Below are positions 7,897 through 15,473 of a stretch of DNA of 64,000 nt, one piece after another. The notes under the pieces are model-generated. The model did not search any database, had not been told where the DNA came from, and saw nothing but the letters and a program-made list of their open reading frames with translations. This DNA is from Radiobacillus kanasensis (GTDB lineage Bacteria > Bacillota > Bacilli > Bacillales > Amphibacillaceae), in assembly GCF_021049245.1 (NCBI RefSeq), contig NZ_CP088020.1, positions 1,804,001 to 1,868,000 of the forward strand. Reading direction: 5' to 3'. The first letter of the stretch is position 1, and each line of letters opens with the position of its first letter. Position numbers and translations under genes: made by a program.

Positions 7897-9891
7897 ATGA
7901 CAAATGAAACAAAACAACTTTCGATTAATACAATTCGAACGTTGTCTATTGATGCGATTGAAAACGCGAACTCTGGTCACCCAGGACTTCCAATGGGAGC
8001 AGCACCGATGGCTTATACGTTATGGACAGAATTTATGAACCATAATCCGAAGCATTCAAAATGGTTTAACCGCGACCGATTCGTTTTATCGGCTGGTCAT
8101 GGTTCTATGCTTTTATATAGTCTATTGCACTTATCTGGGTATGATTTATCGATTAATGATCTAAAAGGATTTCGTCAATGGGGATCCAAAACACCGGGTC
8201 ACCCAGAAGTACATCACACGGACGGAGTAGAAGCTACTACTGGCCCACTTGGACAAGGTATCGCGATGTCTGTAGGGATGGCGATGGCAGAAAAGCATCT
8301 TGCTGCAAAGTATAATAAAGAGTCTTATTCTGTTGTTGATCATTTCACCTATGCAATCGTAAGTGATGGGGACTTAATGGAAGGAATCTCCCACGAGGCA
8401 GCTTCTTTAGCTGGTCACTTAGGGTTAGGAAAACTTATCGCTCTTTATGACTCTAATGATATCTCTTTAGATGGAGAGTTGAATAAATCTTTTTCTGAAA
8501 ATGTAGAAGATCGTTTCAAAGCATATGGCTGGCAAGTGATCCGTGTAGAAGACGGAAATGATGTGGATGCAATTGCAAATGCCATTAAAGAGGCACAAAT
8601 CAATCAGGATCAACCGACTTTAATTGAAGTAAAAACGGTTATTGGTTACGGATCTCCGAACAAGTCTGCTTCTTCCGCGTCACATGGTGCACCATTAGGT
8701 GGAGATGAAGCGAAGCTTACGAAAGAATTTTACGCATGGCCACATGATGACTTCCATGTACCGGATGAAGTCTATGCGGATTTTAAAGAAAAAATCGTAG
8801 ATCGTGGCAGCAATGAAGAGGAAAAGTGGAACACCTTATTTGAAAGCTATAAACAACAGTATCCAGAATTGGCTAAAGAACTAGAATTAGCGATTGCTGG
8901 AGAGTTACCTGAAGGTTGGGATCAAGACTTACCAACTTACGAGCCAGGTTCTGCGTTAGCATCACGTGCTTCTTCAGGAGAAGTGTTGAATGGAATTGCC
9001 CAATCTGTACCGTACCTTTTCGGTGGTAGTGCAGACTTAGCTGGTTCCAATAAAACAACGATCAAGAATGCAGGCGATTTTTCTAAAGTAGAAGCAGATG
9101 GAAGAAACGTTTGGTTTGGTGTACGTGAATTTGCTATGGCTGCTGCACTAAATGGAATGGCGCTTCATGGTGGATTAAAAGTTTTCGGTGGAACATTCTT
9201 TGTGTTCAGTGATTATCTACGTCCAGCTGTTCGTCTATCTTCTATTATGAATATGCCGGTAACGTACGTGTTAACCCATGACTCCATTGCAGTTGGGGAG
9301 GATGGACCGACACACGAGCCTGTTGAACAATTAGCTTCTCTTCGTGCTGTCCCGAATCTTTCAGTTATCCGACCAGCGGATGGTAATGAAACACAAGCAG
9401 CTTGGCGATTGGCTATAGAGTCAAAAGAAACTCCTACTGCTTTAGTGTTAACAAGGCAAGACCTTCCGACGTTAGAAGGAACGAAAGAGCAGGCTTATGA
9501 AGGTGTTAAAAGAGGTGCTTATGTGGTGAGCAAGGCATCCAAAGAAACACCAGACGCCATTCTATTAGCAACTGGTTCTGAAGTTCATCTTGCGGTTGAA
9601 GCACAGTCTGCGCTAGCAGCTAAAGGAATAGATGTTTCAGTTGTAAGCTTGCCTTCATGGGATCGTTTTGAACAGCAATCAAAGGATTACAAAGAAAGTG
9701 TCCTTCCGTCTGCTGTAACGAAGCGTCTAGCTATCGAAATGGCTTCTCCGTTCGGATGGGAAAGATATACAGGAACAGCTGGTAAGGTTCTTGGTATTTC
9801 CACATTCGGTGCTTCTGCAAAAGGAGAAAAAGTCATTGAAGAGTATGGCTTTACTGTTGATAATGTTGTAAAACACGTTGAATCTTTATAA
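7897..9891 (+). CDS. tkt: Transketolase
   Basis: Thiamine-diphosphate enzyme of the non-oxidative pentose phosphate pathway, moving two-carbon units between sugar phosphates. 664 residues. Seen: N-terminal [18 protein letters not shown], the cofactor/metal motif [10 protein letters not shown] (about residue 155), the middle-domain proton-relay region ([14 protein letters not shown]), and the phosphate-binding [20 protein letters not shown] at 7861 would add 12 residues, but the GAAAGGGG site fits the ATG at 7897. It keeps its usual place downstream of ynzC and ends in a strong hairpin. Confidence 0.98.
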   Translation: MTNETKQLSINTIRTLSIDAIENANSGHPGLPMGAAPMAYTLWTEFMNHNPKHSKWFNRDRFVLSAGHGSMLLYSLLHLSGYDLSINDLKGFRQWGSKTPGHPEVHHTDGVEATTGPLGQGIAMSVGMAMAEKHLAAKYNKESYSVVDHFTYAIVSDGDLMEGISHEAASLAGHLGLGKLIALYDSNDISLDGELNKSFSENVEDRFKAYGWQVIRVEDGNDVDAIANAIKEAQINQDQPTLIEVKTVIGYGSPNKSASSASHGAPLGGDEAKLTKEFYAWPHDDFHVPDEVYADFKEKIVDRGSNEEEKWNTLFESYKQQYPELAKELELAIAGELPEGWDQDLPTYEPGSALASRASSGEVLNGIAQSVPYLFGGSADLAGSNKTTIKNAGDFSKVEADGRNVWFGVREFAMAAALNGMALHGGLKVFGGTFFVFSDYLRPAVRLSSIMNMPVTYVLTHDSIAVGEDGPTHEPVEQLASLRAVPNLSVIRPADGNETQAAWRLAIESKETPTALVLTRQDLPTLEGTKEQAYEGVKRGAYVVSKASKETPDAILLATGSEVHLAVEAQSALAAKGIDVSVVSLPSWDRFEQQSKDYKESVLPSAVTKRLAIEMASPFGWERYTGTAGKVLGISTFGASAKGEKVIEEYGFTVDNVVKHVESL

Positions 9892-9903
9892 GTATGTTGG
9901 ATG

Positions 9904-9934
9904 AAACCCTTGGCAAAAAGGTCAAGGGTTTTTA
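9904..9934 (+). terminator. Terminator after tkt
   Basis: 9-bp stem AAACCCTTG / CAAGGGTTT followed by T residues, 12 bases after the tkt stop. Confidence 0.85.
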
Positions 9935-9945
9935 TCCCTGTTACG

Positions 9946-9956
9946 TGTCGACAAAA
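9946..9956 (-). promoter_or_regulatory. Candidate Spo0A box upstream of sirA
   Basis: The minus strand reads TTTTGTCGACA, one base from the 0A-box TTTTGTCGAA. It lies about 50 bases before a TATAAT at 10007. SirA is a direct Spo0A-P target in B. subtilis, so the position makes sense, but the match is short. Confidence 0.45.
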
Positions 9957-10035
9957 CTTGAGGGATTTTTTTACGGTGTTTGACAAGGTATTTCGTAGAG
10001 GTTGTGTATAATGTTTCTCGTAGGGGGAACATATT

Positions 10036-10488
10036 ATGCTAGAGTATATGATATTTTGGATAAAGCCAGAGTTTTCTACCCATTATTTTTATCGTTCAGG
10101 AATCATGTTTCGTTTTTTAGTAGAGTGCGAGGACTCCAATAACGATGATCTTCAATTACAATTTGATTACGTTACGCGCAAATTTCCCGTTCAAGACGTA
10201 ATTTGGTTATTGCAAAGAGAATTTCCTCAATTTCAATGGGAAGTAGAAGGAAATTCGATTCACGGTTCGTTACGGGGAAAGCAAATATCCATGTATGTAT
10301 CATCTCGGCAGCTTTATGTCTCAACGGAAGATTACCAGCTTGTTGATCAAGTATTATTTCAAACGTTAAAGAAGTACGATTCTTCTTTTTTTGTCATAGA
10401 AAAACAAACCAATAATTACGGTTGGGTTGCACCAATAAAGCAGCGAAAGCTCGCTTTAAGCACTCAACTATTGTATTCTCTACTTTGA
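10036..10488 (+). CDS. sirA: Sporulation inhibitor of replication SirA
   Basis: 150-residue protein between tkt and yneF, the position of sirA (yneE) in B. subtilis. SirA binds domain I of DnaA and stops new rounds of replication once sporulation begins. Family features: an N-terminal FSTHYFYRSGIMFRF, a central VIWLLQREFPQFQWE, and the C-terminal signature FFVIEKQTNNYGWVAPIKQR. The AGGGGGAAC site supports the ATG at 10036. The protein family diverges quickly, so the call rests on the C-terminal motif plus synteny. Confidence 0.87.
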   Translation: MLEYMIFWIKPEFSTHYFYRSGIMFRFLVECEDSNNDDLQLQFDYVTRKFPVQDVIWLLQREFPQFQWEVEGNSIHGSLRGKQISMYVSSRQLYVSTEDYQLVDQVLFQTLKKYDSSFFVIEKQTNNYGWVAPIKQRKLALSTQLLYSLL

Positions 10489-10533
10489 TTTACTATACTG
10501 TATGAGAAACAACATGAAGGAGGAAAGCTTGAT

Positions 10534-10749
10534 ATGGGCACGCTTTGGGTCGTACTTATAGCTATTTTAGCTTTAATTGCTGGTGTAGCATTAGGATTTT
10601 TCATCGCCAGAAAATATATGATGAATTATATGAAAAAGAATCCACCAATTAATGAGCAAATGTTACGCACACTTATGATGCAGATGGGTCAAAAACCATC
10701 TCAGAAGAAAATTAATCAAATGATGCGGGCAATGAACAACCAAAAATAA
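10534..10749 (+). CDS. yneF: UPF0154 small membrane protein YneF
   Basis: 71 residues: one N-terminal transmembrane helix ([20 protein letters not shown]) and a conserved cytoplasmic basic part with [24 protein letters not shown]. This is the UPF0154/YneF pattern. AAGGAGG precedes the ATG. It keeps its usual spot after sirA. No biochemical role is known. Confidence 0.94.
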   Translation: MGTLWVVLIAILALIAGVALGFFIARKYMMNYMKKNPPINEQMLRTLMMQMGQKPSQKKINQMMRAMNNQK

Positions 10750-10773
10750 TGTTGGACAACCTATGAAGAACGT

Positions 10774-10815
10774 ATGAATCCCTTGTTTACCCGGACGGGC
10801 CAGCAAGGGATTCAT
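10774..10815 (+). terminator. Hairpin between yneF and ccdA
   Basis: 12-bp perfect inverted repeat ATGAATCCCTTG / CAAGGGATTCAT with a GC-rich 18-base loop. Only a short GTTTGG follows, so it may be a weak terminator or a 5' structure for ccdA. Confidence 0.6.
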
Positions 10816-10841
10816 GTTTGGTAAGAGAAAGGGAGATGGGG

Positions 10842-11546
10842 ATGTCAGATGTAAATATATTTATTGCGTTTGGAGCAGGATTTTTGTCATTTATTTCTCC
10901 TTGTGTATTGCCATTATACCCTGCATTTCTTTCCTACATAACGGGAATGAGTATTAGTGAGATAAAAGAAGAGAATGGGATGTTGAACAAGAGAAGTATT
11001 CTTCATACTGTTTTCTTTTTAATAGGATTTTCTAGTGTGTTTGTCATGCTTGGATTTACGACATCTTTTATCTCTCAATTTCTCATGACCTGGCAAGATG
11101 CGATTCGTCAGGTCGGAGCTATTGTCATTATCTTTTTCGGATTAGTGATAATTGGTGTTTTCAATTTTGAATTTCTGATGAAGGAAAGAAAAATTACCTT
11201 CAAGCACAAGCCTTCAGGTTATATCGGATCTTACTTTATAGGGTTAGCCTTTTCGATGGGATGGTCGCCTTGTATGGGGCCAATATTGGCAGTTGTCTTA
11301 TCACTAGCTGCAACCAAACCTCAAATTGGTCTTGTCATGATGATCGCATATTCCTTAGGATTTTCGATTCCATTTTTAGTCTTATCCTTTTTTATTGGAA
11401 AATGGAATTGGATAAAGCGAAATGGTGCTCTTATTGTGAAAATCGGCGGATACATGATGATTTTTATGGGCATCGCTTTATTCTTCGATTGGATGACGAA
11501 GCTCACATCTTTCTTAGCAAGCTGGTTTGGTTTTACCGGATTTTAG
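10842..11546 (+). CDS. ccdA: Cytochrome c biogenesis protein CcdA
   Basis: Six-span thiol-disulfide transporter that carries reducing power across the membrane for cytochrome c maturation and spore formation. 234 residues with paired active-site cysteines in SPCVLPLYPAFLSYITG (first span) and WSPCMGP (fourth span). The GAAAGGGA site is 7 bases before the ATG at 10842, which gives the usual MSDVNIF start; two earlier in-frame starts were set aside. First gene of a ccd cluster. ResA-like YneN at 18298 could receive its electrons. Confidence 0.95.
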   Translation: MSDVNIFIAFGAGFLSFISPCVLPLYPAFLSYITGMSISEIKEENGMLNKRSILHTVFFLIGFSSVFVMLGFTTSFISQFLMTWQDAIRQVGAIVIIFFGLVIIGVFNFEFLMKERKITFKHKPSGYIGSYFIGLAFSMGWSPCMGPILAVVLSLAATKPQIGLVMMIAYSLGFSIPFLVLSFFIGKWNWIKRNGALIVKIGGYMMIFMGIALFFDWMTKLTSFLASWFGFTGF

Positions 11547-11613
11547 TCAAGGATGGTAAAACTGTAAAATCTATTGTACTATAGGTATAACGAGTGGAAG
11601 AGAGGTCAATGGT

Positions 11614-12042
11614 ATGAGAATCCCAAATGATTTAATTCTTCGAACGACGACAAATTTAATAGCGTTTATTTTATTAGCGTTTTCGATTTATCTTTTTCTT
11701 GCAGGTCATAGCTCACCTGGAGGTGGGTTCGTCGGTGGTCTTATGACGTCGGCGGCGTTTGTACTTATGTATATGGCTTACGGATTTGATACGGTTCGAA
11801 AGATTATTCCTATTAACTTTCGACTTTTTATCCCAATCGGTTTATCGATCGCCTTGTTGACAGGTTTAGGTTCTTTTGTGTTTAATCAACCATTTTTAAG
11901 TCAAACATTTGCGTATTTTCACCTTCCCGTTTTCGGGGAAAAAGAATTAGCTACAGCACTACTTTTTGATTTAGGTGTTTACATAACTGTTATAGGGGTA
12001 ACCATGACGATTATCTTATCCATTGCGGAAGATCGGGAATAG
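11614..12042 (+). CDS. Orphan MrpB/MnhB-like Na+/H+ antiporter subunit
   Basis: 142-residue, four-span membrane protein with the MnhB domain signature LAGHSSPGGGFVGGLMTSAAF near the second helix and LFDLGVYITVIGVTMTI near the end. This is the length and order of MrpB. MrpB normally acts inside the seven-subunit Mrp cation/proton antiporter encoded as mrpABCDEFG, but no other mrp gene is near. It sits between ccdA and ccdB, which are adjacent in B. subtilis, and its stop is 16 bases from the ccdB start. It may supplement a full Mrp complex elsewhere or have a changed role. Start supported by GAAGAGAGG. Confidence 0.88.
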   Translation: MRIPNDLILRTTTNLIAFILLAFSIYLFLAGHSSPGGGFVGGLMTSAAFVLMYMAYGFDTVRKIIPINFRLFIPIGLSIALLTGLGSFVFNQPFLSQTFAYFHLPVFGEKELATALLFDLGVYITVIGVTMTIILSIAEDRE

Positions 12043-12058
12043 AACAGGGGGAGCATTT

Positions 12059-12418
12059 GTGGCAAACGTATTAATCGTAGATGATGCAAAATTCATGAGA
12101 TTAACATTATCCAACGTATTAAAGAAACTGGAGCATACGGTGGTAGGGGAAGCGGAAAATGGTATTCAAGCTGTTGAAATGTATAAAACGTTTGAGCCTG
12201 ATTTAGTTTTATTGGACATCACCATGCCGGAAAAAACAGGTATTGATGCCCTTCGAGAAATAAAAGAATTTGATCCCAAAGCAAATGTAGTCATGTGTTC
12301 CGCAATGGGACAACAAAAACTAGTCGTGGATGCTATCGAGTTAGGTGCGAAAGACTTTATTGTTAAACCGTTTGATGATAATCGAGTTTTGGAAGCTATT
12401 ACGCGGGTTCTTGGATAA
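12059..12418 (+). CDS. ccdB: CheY-like response regulator CcdB
   Basis: 119-residue stand-alone receiver domain: acidic pair IVDD, phospho-acceptor Asp in LLDITMP, switch Thr/Ser region MCSAMG, and Lys in IVKPFDD. No output domain. It corresponds to B. subtilis CcdB (YneI), which lies between ccdA and ccdC; the name comes from the locus, since loss is not needed for cytochrome c. GTG start at 12059 follows an AGGGGGAG site; the in-frame ATG at 12023 lies inside the mrpB-like gene and was rejected. Confidence 0.93.
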   Translation: MANVLIVDDAKFMRLTLSNVLKKLEHTVVGEAENGIQAVEMYKTFEPDLVLLDITMPEKTGIDALREIKEFDPKANVVMCSAMGQQKLVVDAIELGAKDFIVKPFDDNRVLEAITRVLG

Positions 12419-12447
12419 TTCACGGACATCCAGAAAGAGTTGATTTC

Positions 12448-12945
12448 ATGTTTTGGGCAATCGCAACAACTGTTGTAGGCGCTTTTATGGCGATATCGAT
12501 GATATTTGTCCGCTTAAAGGCTTCAAGGAAGCCGACAAGTGCATTACGGATTATTTTACCTCCACTATTTATGAGTACTGGGGCCCTTATGTTTTTATTT
12601 CCTGTTTTTCGAGTGGAGTGGACACAAGTATTGGAAGCATTCTGTGTAGGTGCGATATTCTCTATTTTTTTAATTAGGTCCTCACAGTTTCAAATTAAAG
12701 ACAAGGCGATTTATTTAGTTCCATCCAAGCAATTTGTGTTTATATTAATCGGGCTTTTAATCGTTCGTATTCTTTTAAAGCTAATCGTTGGTCATACTAT
12801 CTCCGTAGGTGAAACCAGTGGGATGTTCTTCTTGCTAGCTTTTGGCATGATTATAACGTGGAGAAGTGCCATGTTAATCAAATATTCGAAGATGAAAAAA
12901 ACGTTAGATAAATCTAATCAAGAAATCCCCTTATCTGATCATTAA
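12448..12945 (+). CDS. ccdC: CcdC family membrane protein
   Basis: 165 residues with four to five membrane spans: N-terminal FWAIATTVVGAFMAISMIFVRLKA, then LRIILPPLFMSTGALMFLFPVF, and a C-terminal GMFFLLAFGMIITWR helix. This matches CcdC (YneJ, DUF1453-like). It closes the ccdA-(mrpB)-ccdB-ccdC run. A hairpin whose loop contains the ccdC stop codon ends the unit. Function unknown. Confidence 0.9.
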   Translation: MFWAIATTVVGAFMAISMIFVRLKASRKPTSALRIILPPLFMSTGALMFLFPVFRVEWTQVLEAFCVGAIFSIFLIRSSQFQIKDKAIYLVPSKQFVFILIGLLIVRILLKLIVGHTISVGETSGMFFLLAFGMIITWRSAMLIKYSKMKKTLDKSNQEIPLSDH

Positions 12946-12963
12946 GATCAGTTAAGGGGATTT
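12923..12963 (+). terminator. Terminator overlapping the end of ccdC
   Basis: 11-bp stem AAATCCCCTTA / TAAGGGGATTT, extended by an inner GATC pairing, with TTTT behind it. The ccdC stop lies in the loop. Confidence 0.85.
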
Positions 12964-13007
12964 TGTTATTGCTTAGCAAATAAGAAATTGGCTAAGTGTG
13001 TGGATAA

Positions 13008-13130
13008 CATGCAGCAATAGCCACTGTCCAGTTCCCGTTCGTACGTGGCCCGGCAAGGGGGGCTGCAGACGTTGTCCGCATAGGACTGCTTTAGCCTGTA
13101 ATCCTTATAGCTGGACGCCTCGAGCTTCTG
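13008..13130. repeat. GC-rich intergenic island, possible repeat remnant
   Basis: About 120 bases markedly richer in G+C than the flanking AT-rich DNA. It is bounded by TGTCCAG and CTGGACG, which can pair. It recalls the GTCCAGCTCC-type intergenic repeats of Bacillaceae, but no second copy is in the window. It sits between the convergent ccdC and yneK genes. Confidence 0.35.
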
Positions 13131-13135
13131 TCTTA

Positions 13136-13561
13136 TCAATCAAACAGTGTTTCATAGGGAGCAATGTCGATATTTCTTTCTTTTAGTTTTTTAATTAAAA
13201 ACTTATGATCCCGTTTAGGGGTTGCTCGAATATAGCCTTCTATTAAGACATCCTGTGTGATCCGTTTCGTTTTCTTTTGAAGCGCTAATTCACCGATTTT
13301 TCCAGCGATTTTCTGTTTGGCTATATCGCGGAATAGCTCTGGAACAGGAGAAACTAGATCCTCTAGCAAATTTAACTCTTGTTTGCCCCACATATGTCTC
13401 GTTTTCTCTATGTAGTATTCTTCCCAATCAATAATGGATTTTCCGTCTTCTTTCGGGAGTCGTTTTAGAAACTTTCTAAACATGAAGAATCCACCGATGG
13501 ACATAAATGTAATAAGAATGATTACCCATGTTAAAATAAACAATCCAAAGCCAGTTGACAT
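13136..13561 (-). CDS. yneK: DUF2621 membrane protein YneK
   Basis: 141 residues: one N-terminal membrane span (FGLFILTWVIILITFMSIGGFFMF) and a cytoplasmic helical part with WEEYYIEKTRHMWG and PVPELFRDIAKQKIAGKIGELAL, the YneK/DUF2621 signature. AAGGTGAAA precedes the ATG on the minus strand. It keeps the B. subtilis order after ccdC. Unknown role. The 254 bases up to the next gene show no gene. Confidence 0.88.
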   Translation of the reverse strand: MSTGFGLFILTWVIILITFMSIGGFFMFRKFLKRLPKEDGKSIIDWEEYYIEKTRHMWGKQELNLLEDLVSPVPELFRDIAKQKIAGKIGELALQKKTKRITQDVLIEGYIRATPKRDHKFLIKKLKERNIDIAPYETLFD

Positions 13562-13815
13562 GATTTCACCTTCTTCATCATAAAGTTTCCTTAGAGGCGA
13601 ACTACGGTTTTCCTTTTTGGTAATTTATAGTAAAATTACATGTATTCTACATCTTAGTTCCCTTAGATTACGTGTTATCACTAGTATTATAGGATGATAC
13701 TATTTAAAAGACAAGGCAAAAACAATCAGATGTTTATCGAATTATGTCAATTTTTGTTGAATAAGTAGACGGTTCGGAATACAATAGAAGTAATAGGTAG
13801 TAGAATGGGGGAAGA

Positions 13816-14946
13816 ATGATGTTCGCAGGTGAGGATACAAATAATTATTTTGAATCAGGGCATAGTGAGCAAAAAAAAGCTTCTAGTAAAATCGCTAGAT
13901 TCACACTTCCTAAGCTACCAGACCATTTTTCGGCATGGGTGGATCAACATAGTTTTGATGTTGTCACAGTATGTGATTTAAGCGGACATCTCGTCTATGT
14001 GTCGCAATCGGTCTCTCATGTACTTGGATATTCCCCAGAACAACTCTTAGGTGACTTTGTTCTTGATTACGTGTCACCAACCAATCAAACCGAAATTCTT
14101 TCAAAAATTCCAATACAAACAGAGGCATCCAGTCGCTTCCATGTCAGTATTCGAAATCATAGTGGAAAGTTTATCTGGATGGAGACCGTGATTGCACGTT
14201 TGCTTCATAAGGATACAAATGTCGATTTATACCTTTGTATTACTAGAGATATTACGGATAAGAAAGAAGCAGAAGAGATGATGATCCGTTCTGAAAAAAT
14301 GTCTGTTTCCGGACAATTGGCTGCTGGGATTGCGCATGAAATAAGGAATCCATTAACATCATTAAAAGGGTTTGTAAGGCTGTTACAGACTGGTTCTGAG
14401 AAGAAAGAAGATTACTTTAAAATCATGATTGATGAAATTGAAAAAATGGAAAACATTACATCTGAACTTCTTTTTGTTGCAAAACCAATGACAGACGATA
14501 AAGCGAACGTCCGCTTATCTGAGATGATTTCGGATGTGATTACGTTGTTGCAGCCTCAAGCCAATATGCAGGCGTTGGAGCTCCAAGTGAAACTGGAACA
14601 CAATCCAGTCCTGTATTGCGATAAGTCCCAAATTAAGCAAGTTTTTATTAACTTGATTAAAAATGCTATTGAAGCAATGGATAAGAGCGGTGTGATTCGA
14701 ATAGAATCTCACATCGCACAAGAACAATGCCATATTGACATCATTGATGAAGGCCCTGGCATCCCTTTAAGCATCATACATAAGGTTAAGGAGCCTTTTT
14801 TCACCACAAAGAAAGACGGAACTGGTCTTGGATTAATGATATGTAACCAAATACTAGAGCATCACAACGGGAGCCTTTCCATTTTCCAAAACGCCGAAAC
14901 AAGTGGAAGTACGTTCCGTGTGTCTCTTCCTGTGGAACTATTGTAA
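13816..14946 (+). CDS. Orphan soluble PAS sensor histidine kinase
   Basis: 376-residue kinase without membrane spans: PAS domain (residues about 45-155, FDVVTVCDLSGHLVYVSQS to ITRDITDKKEAEE), dimerisation/phospho-acceptor domain with H-box GIAHEIRNPLTSLKGF, and ATPase domain with N-box NLIKNAIEA, DEGPGIP, FFTTKKDGTGLGL. No response regulator lies next to it. That, the H-box type and the sporeformer setting suggest a phosphorelay kinase feeding Spo0F (KinA-E type), but this is inferred. GGGGGAAG precedes the ATG. It resembles the kinase at 47949 in its catalytic half. Confidence 0.88.
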   Translation: MMFAGEDTNNYFESGHSEQKKASSKIARFTLPKLPDHFSAWVDQHSFDVVTVCDLSGHLVYVSQSVSHVLGYSPEQLLGDFVLDYVSPTNQTEILSKIPIQTEASSRFHVSIRNHSGKFIWMETVIARLLHKDTNVDLYLCITRDITDKKEAEEMMIRSEKMSVSGQLAAGIAHEIRNPLTSLKGFVRLLQTGSEKKEDYFKIMIDEIEKMENITSELLFVAKPMTDDKANVRLSEMISDVITLLQPQANMQALELQVKLEHNPVLYCDKSQIKQVFINLIKNAIEAMDKSGVIRIESHIAQEQCHIDIIDEGPGIPLSIIHKVKEPFFTTKKDGTGLGLMICNQILEHHNGSLSIFQNAETSGSTFRVSLPVELL

Positions 14947-14953
14947 AATACAC

Positions 14954-14986
14954 ACCGTTTATCTAATAGGGATGAACGGTTTTTTT
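14954..14986 (+). terminator. Terminator after the PAS kinase
   Basis: 6-bp stem ACCGTT / AACGGT followed by seven T. A second hairpin (AGAGCAACC / GGTTGCTCT, 14995-15017) follows at once. The rest up to sspP (15018-15102) holds nothing recognisable. Confidence 0.75.
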
Positions 14987-15102
14987 ATGGAGTAAGAGCA
15001 ACCAAAACGGTTGCTCTATAAAAGGATTGTTAATATTCCCATATCTATATCCTGTCAGCTAAAAATGCGCTCACAATACTGGCTTGGCTTACCAAGTTTT
15101 CT

Positions 15103-15216
15103 TTAAAGACTTTGAGTCCCGGCCTTATTTTGTCTGCTATGCTGTCTGTTTTTAACTTTTTTAGATCCACTAAGCGGTTCCGGTTGTCCACCCTTATGTT
15201 GTTTCTTTTTAGACAT
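15103..15216 (-). CDS. sspP: Small acid-soluble spore protein P
   Basis: 37-residue basic peptide, a minor spore-core protein. The block GQPEPLSGSKKVKNR followed by HSRQ is the SspP (CotL) family signature. It is shorter than the roughly 48 residues of B. subtilis, lacking part of the N-terminus. AAAGGAGG precedes the ATG at 15216 on the minus strand. Lying divergent from aconitase matches B. subtilis, but sspO, normally its partner, is not present. A sigma-G-like promoter precedes it at 15238-15266. Confidence 0.9.
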   Translation of the reverse strand: MSKKKQHKGGQPEPLSGSKKVKNRQHSRQNKAGTQSL

Positions 15217-15237
15217 AAGAAATTCCTCCTTTGTTCA

Positions 15238-15266
15238 TAGGATGAGCCTTTTTTAATCGGTCATTC
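15238..15266 (-). promoter_or_regulatory. Sigma-G type promoter of sspP
   Basis: On the minus strand GAATG (consensus GHATR), 17 bases, then CATCCTA (consensus CATNHTA): full agreement with the forespore sigma-G pattern. It ends about 20 bases before the sspP start codon. Confidence 0.7.
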
Positions 15267-15473
15267 GAAAGCAAGTAAATAATTTGTTTCTAATTTCTAG
15301 AAAAGCACTAAAATTTGTTTGATTTTTCTAAAGAAATAATCGCGTAACATTTTACTTATAAGTCAATTTCAGCTAAAATAAATAAATGCAAAGAAGAAAA
15401 AGTATCTAGTCGAAACGCTGTAAACAAGGGAATGGAGAGACTGGATTGATAAAAAAAAGGGGGTAACGTAATT

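Noticed and set aside
12998..13186. Open frame across the GC-rich island and the yneK end
   Set aside because: No ribosome binding site, overlaps yneK on the other strand, and the composition reflects the island.
13709..13745. Sigma-H-like promoter before the PAS kinase (AGGCAAA and ATCGAAT)
   Set aside because: The gap between the two elements is longer than known sigma-H promoters and the -35 has a mismatch.
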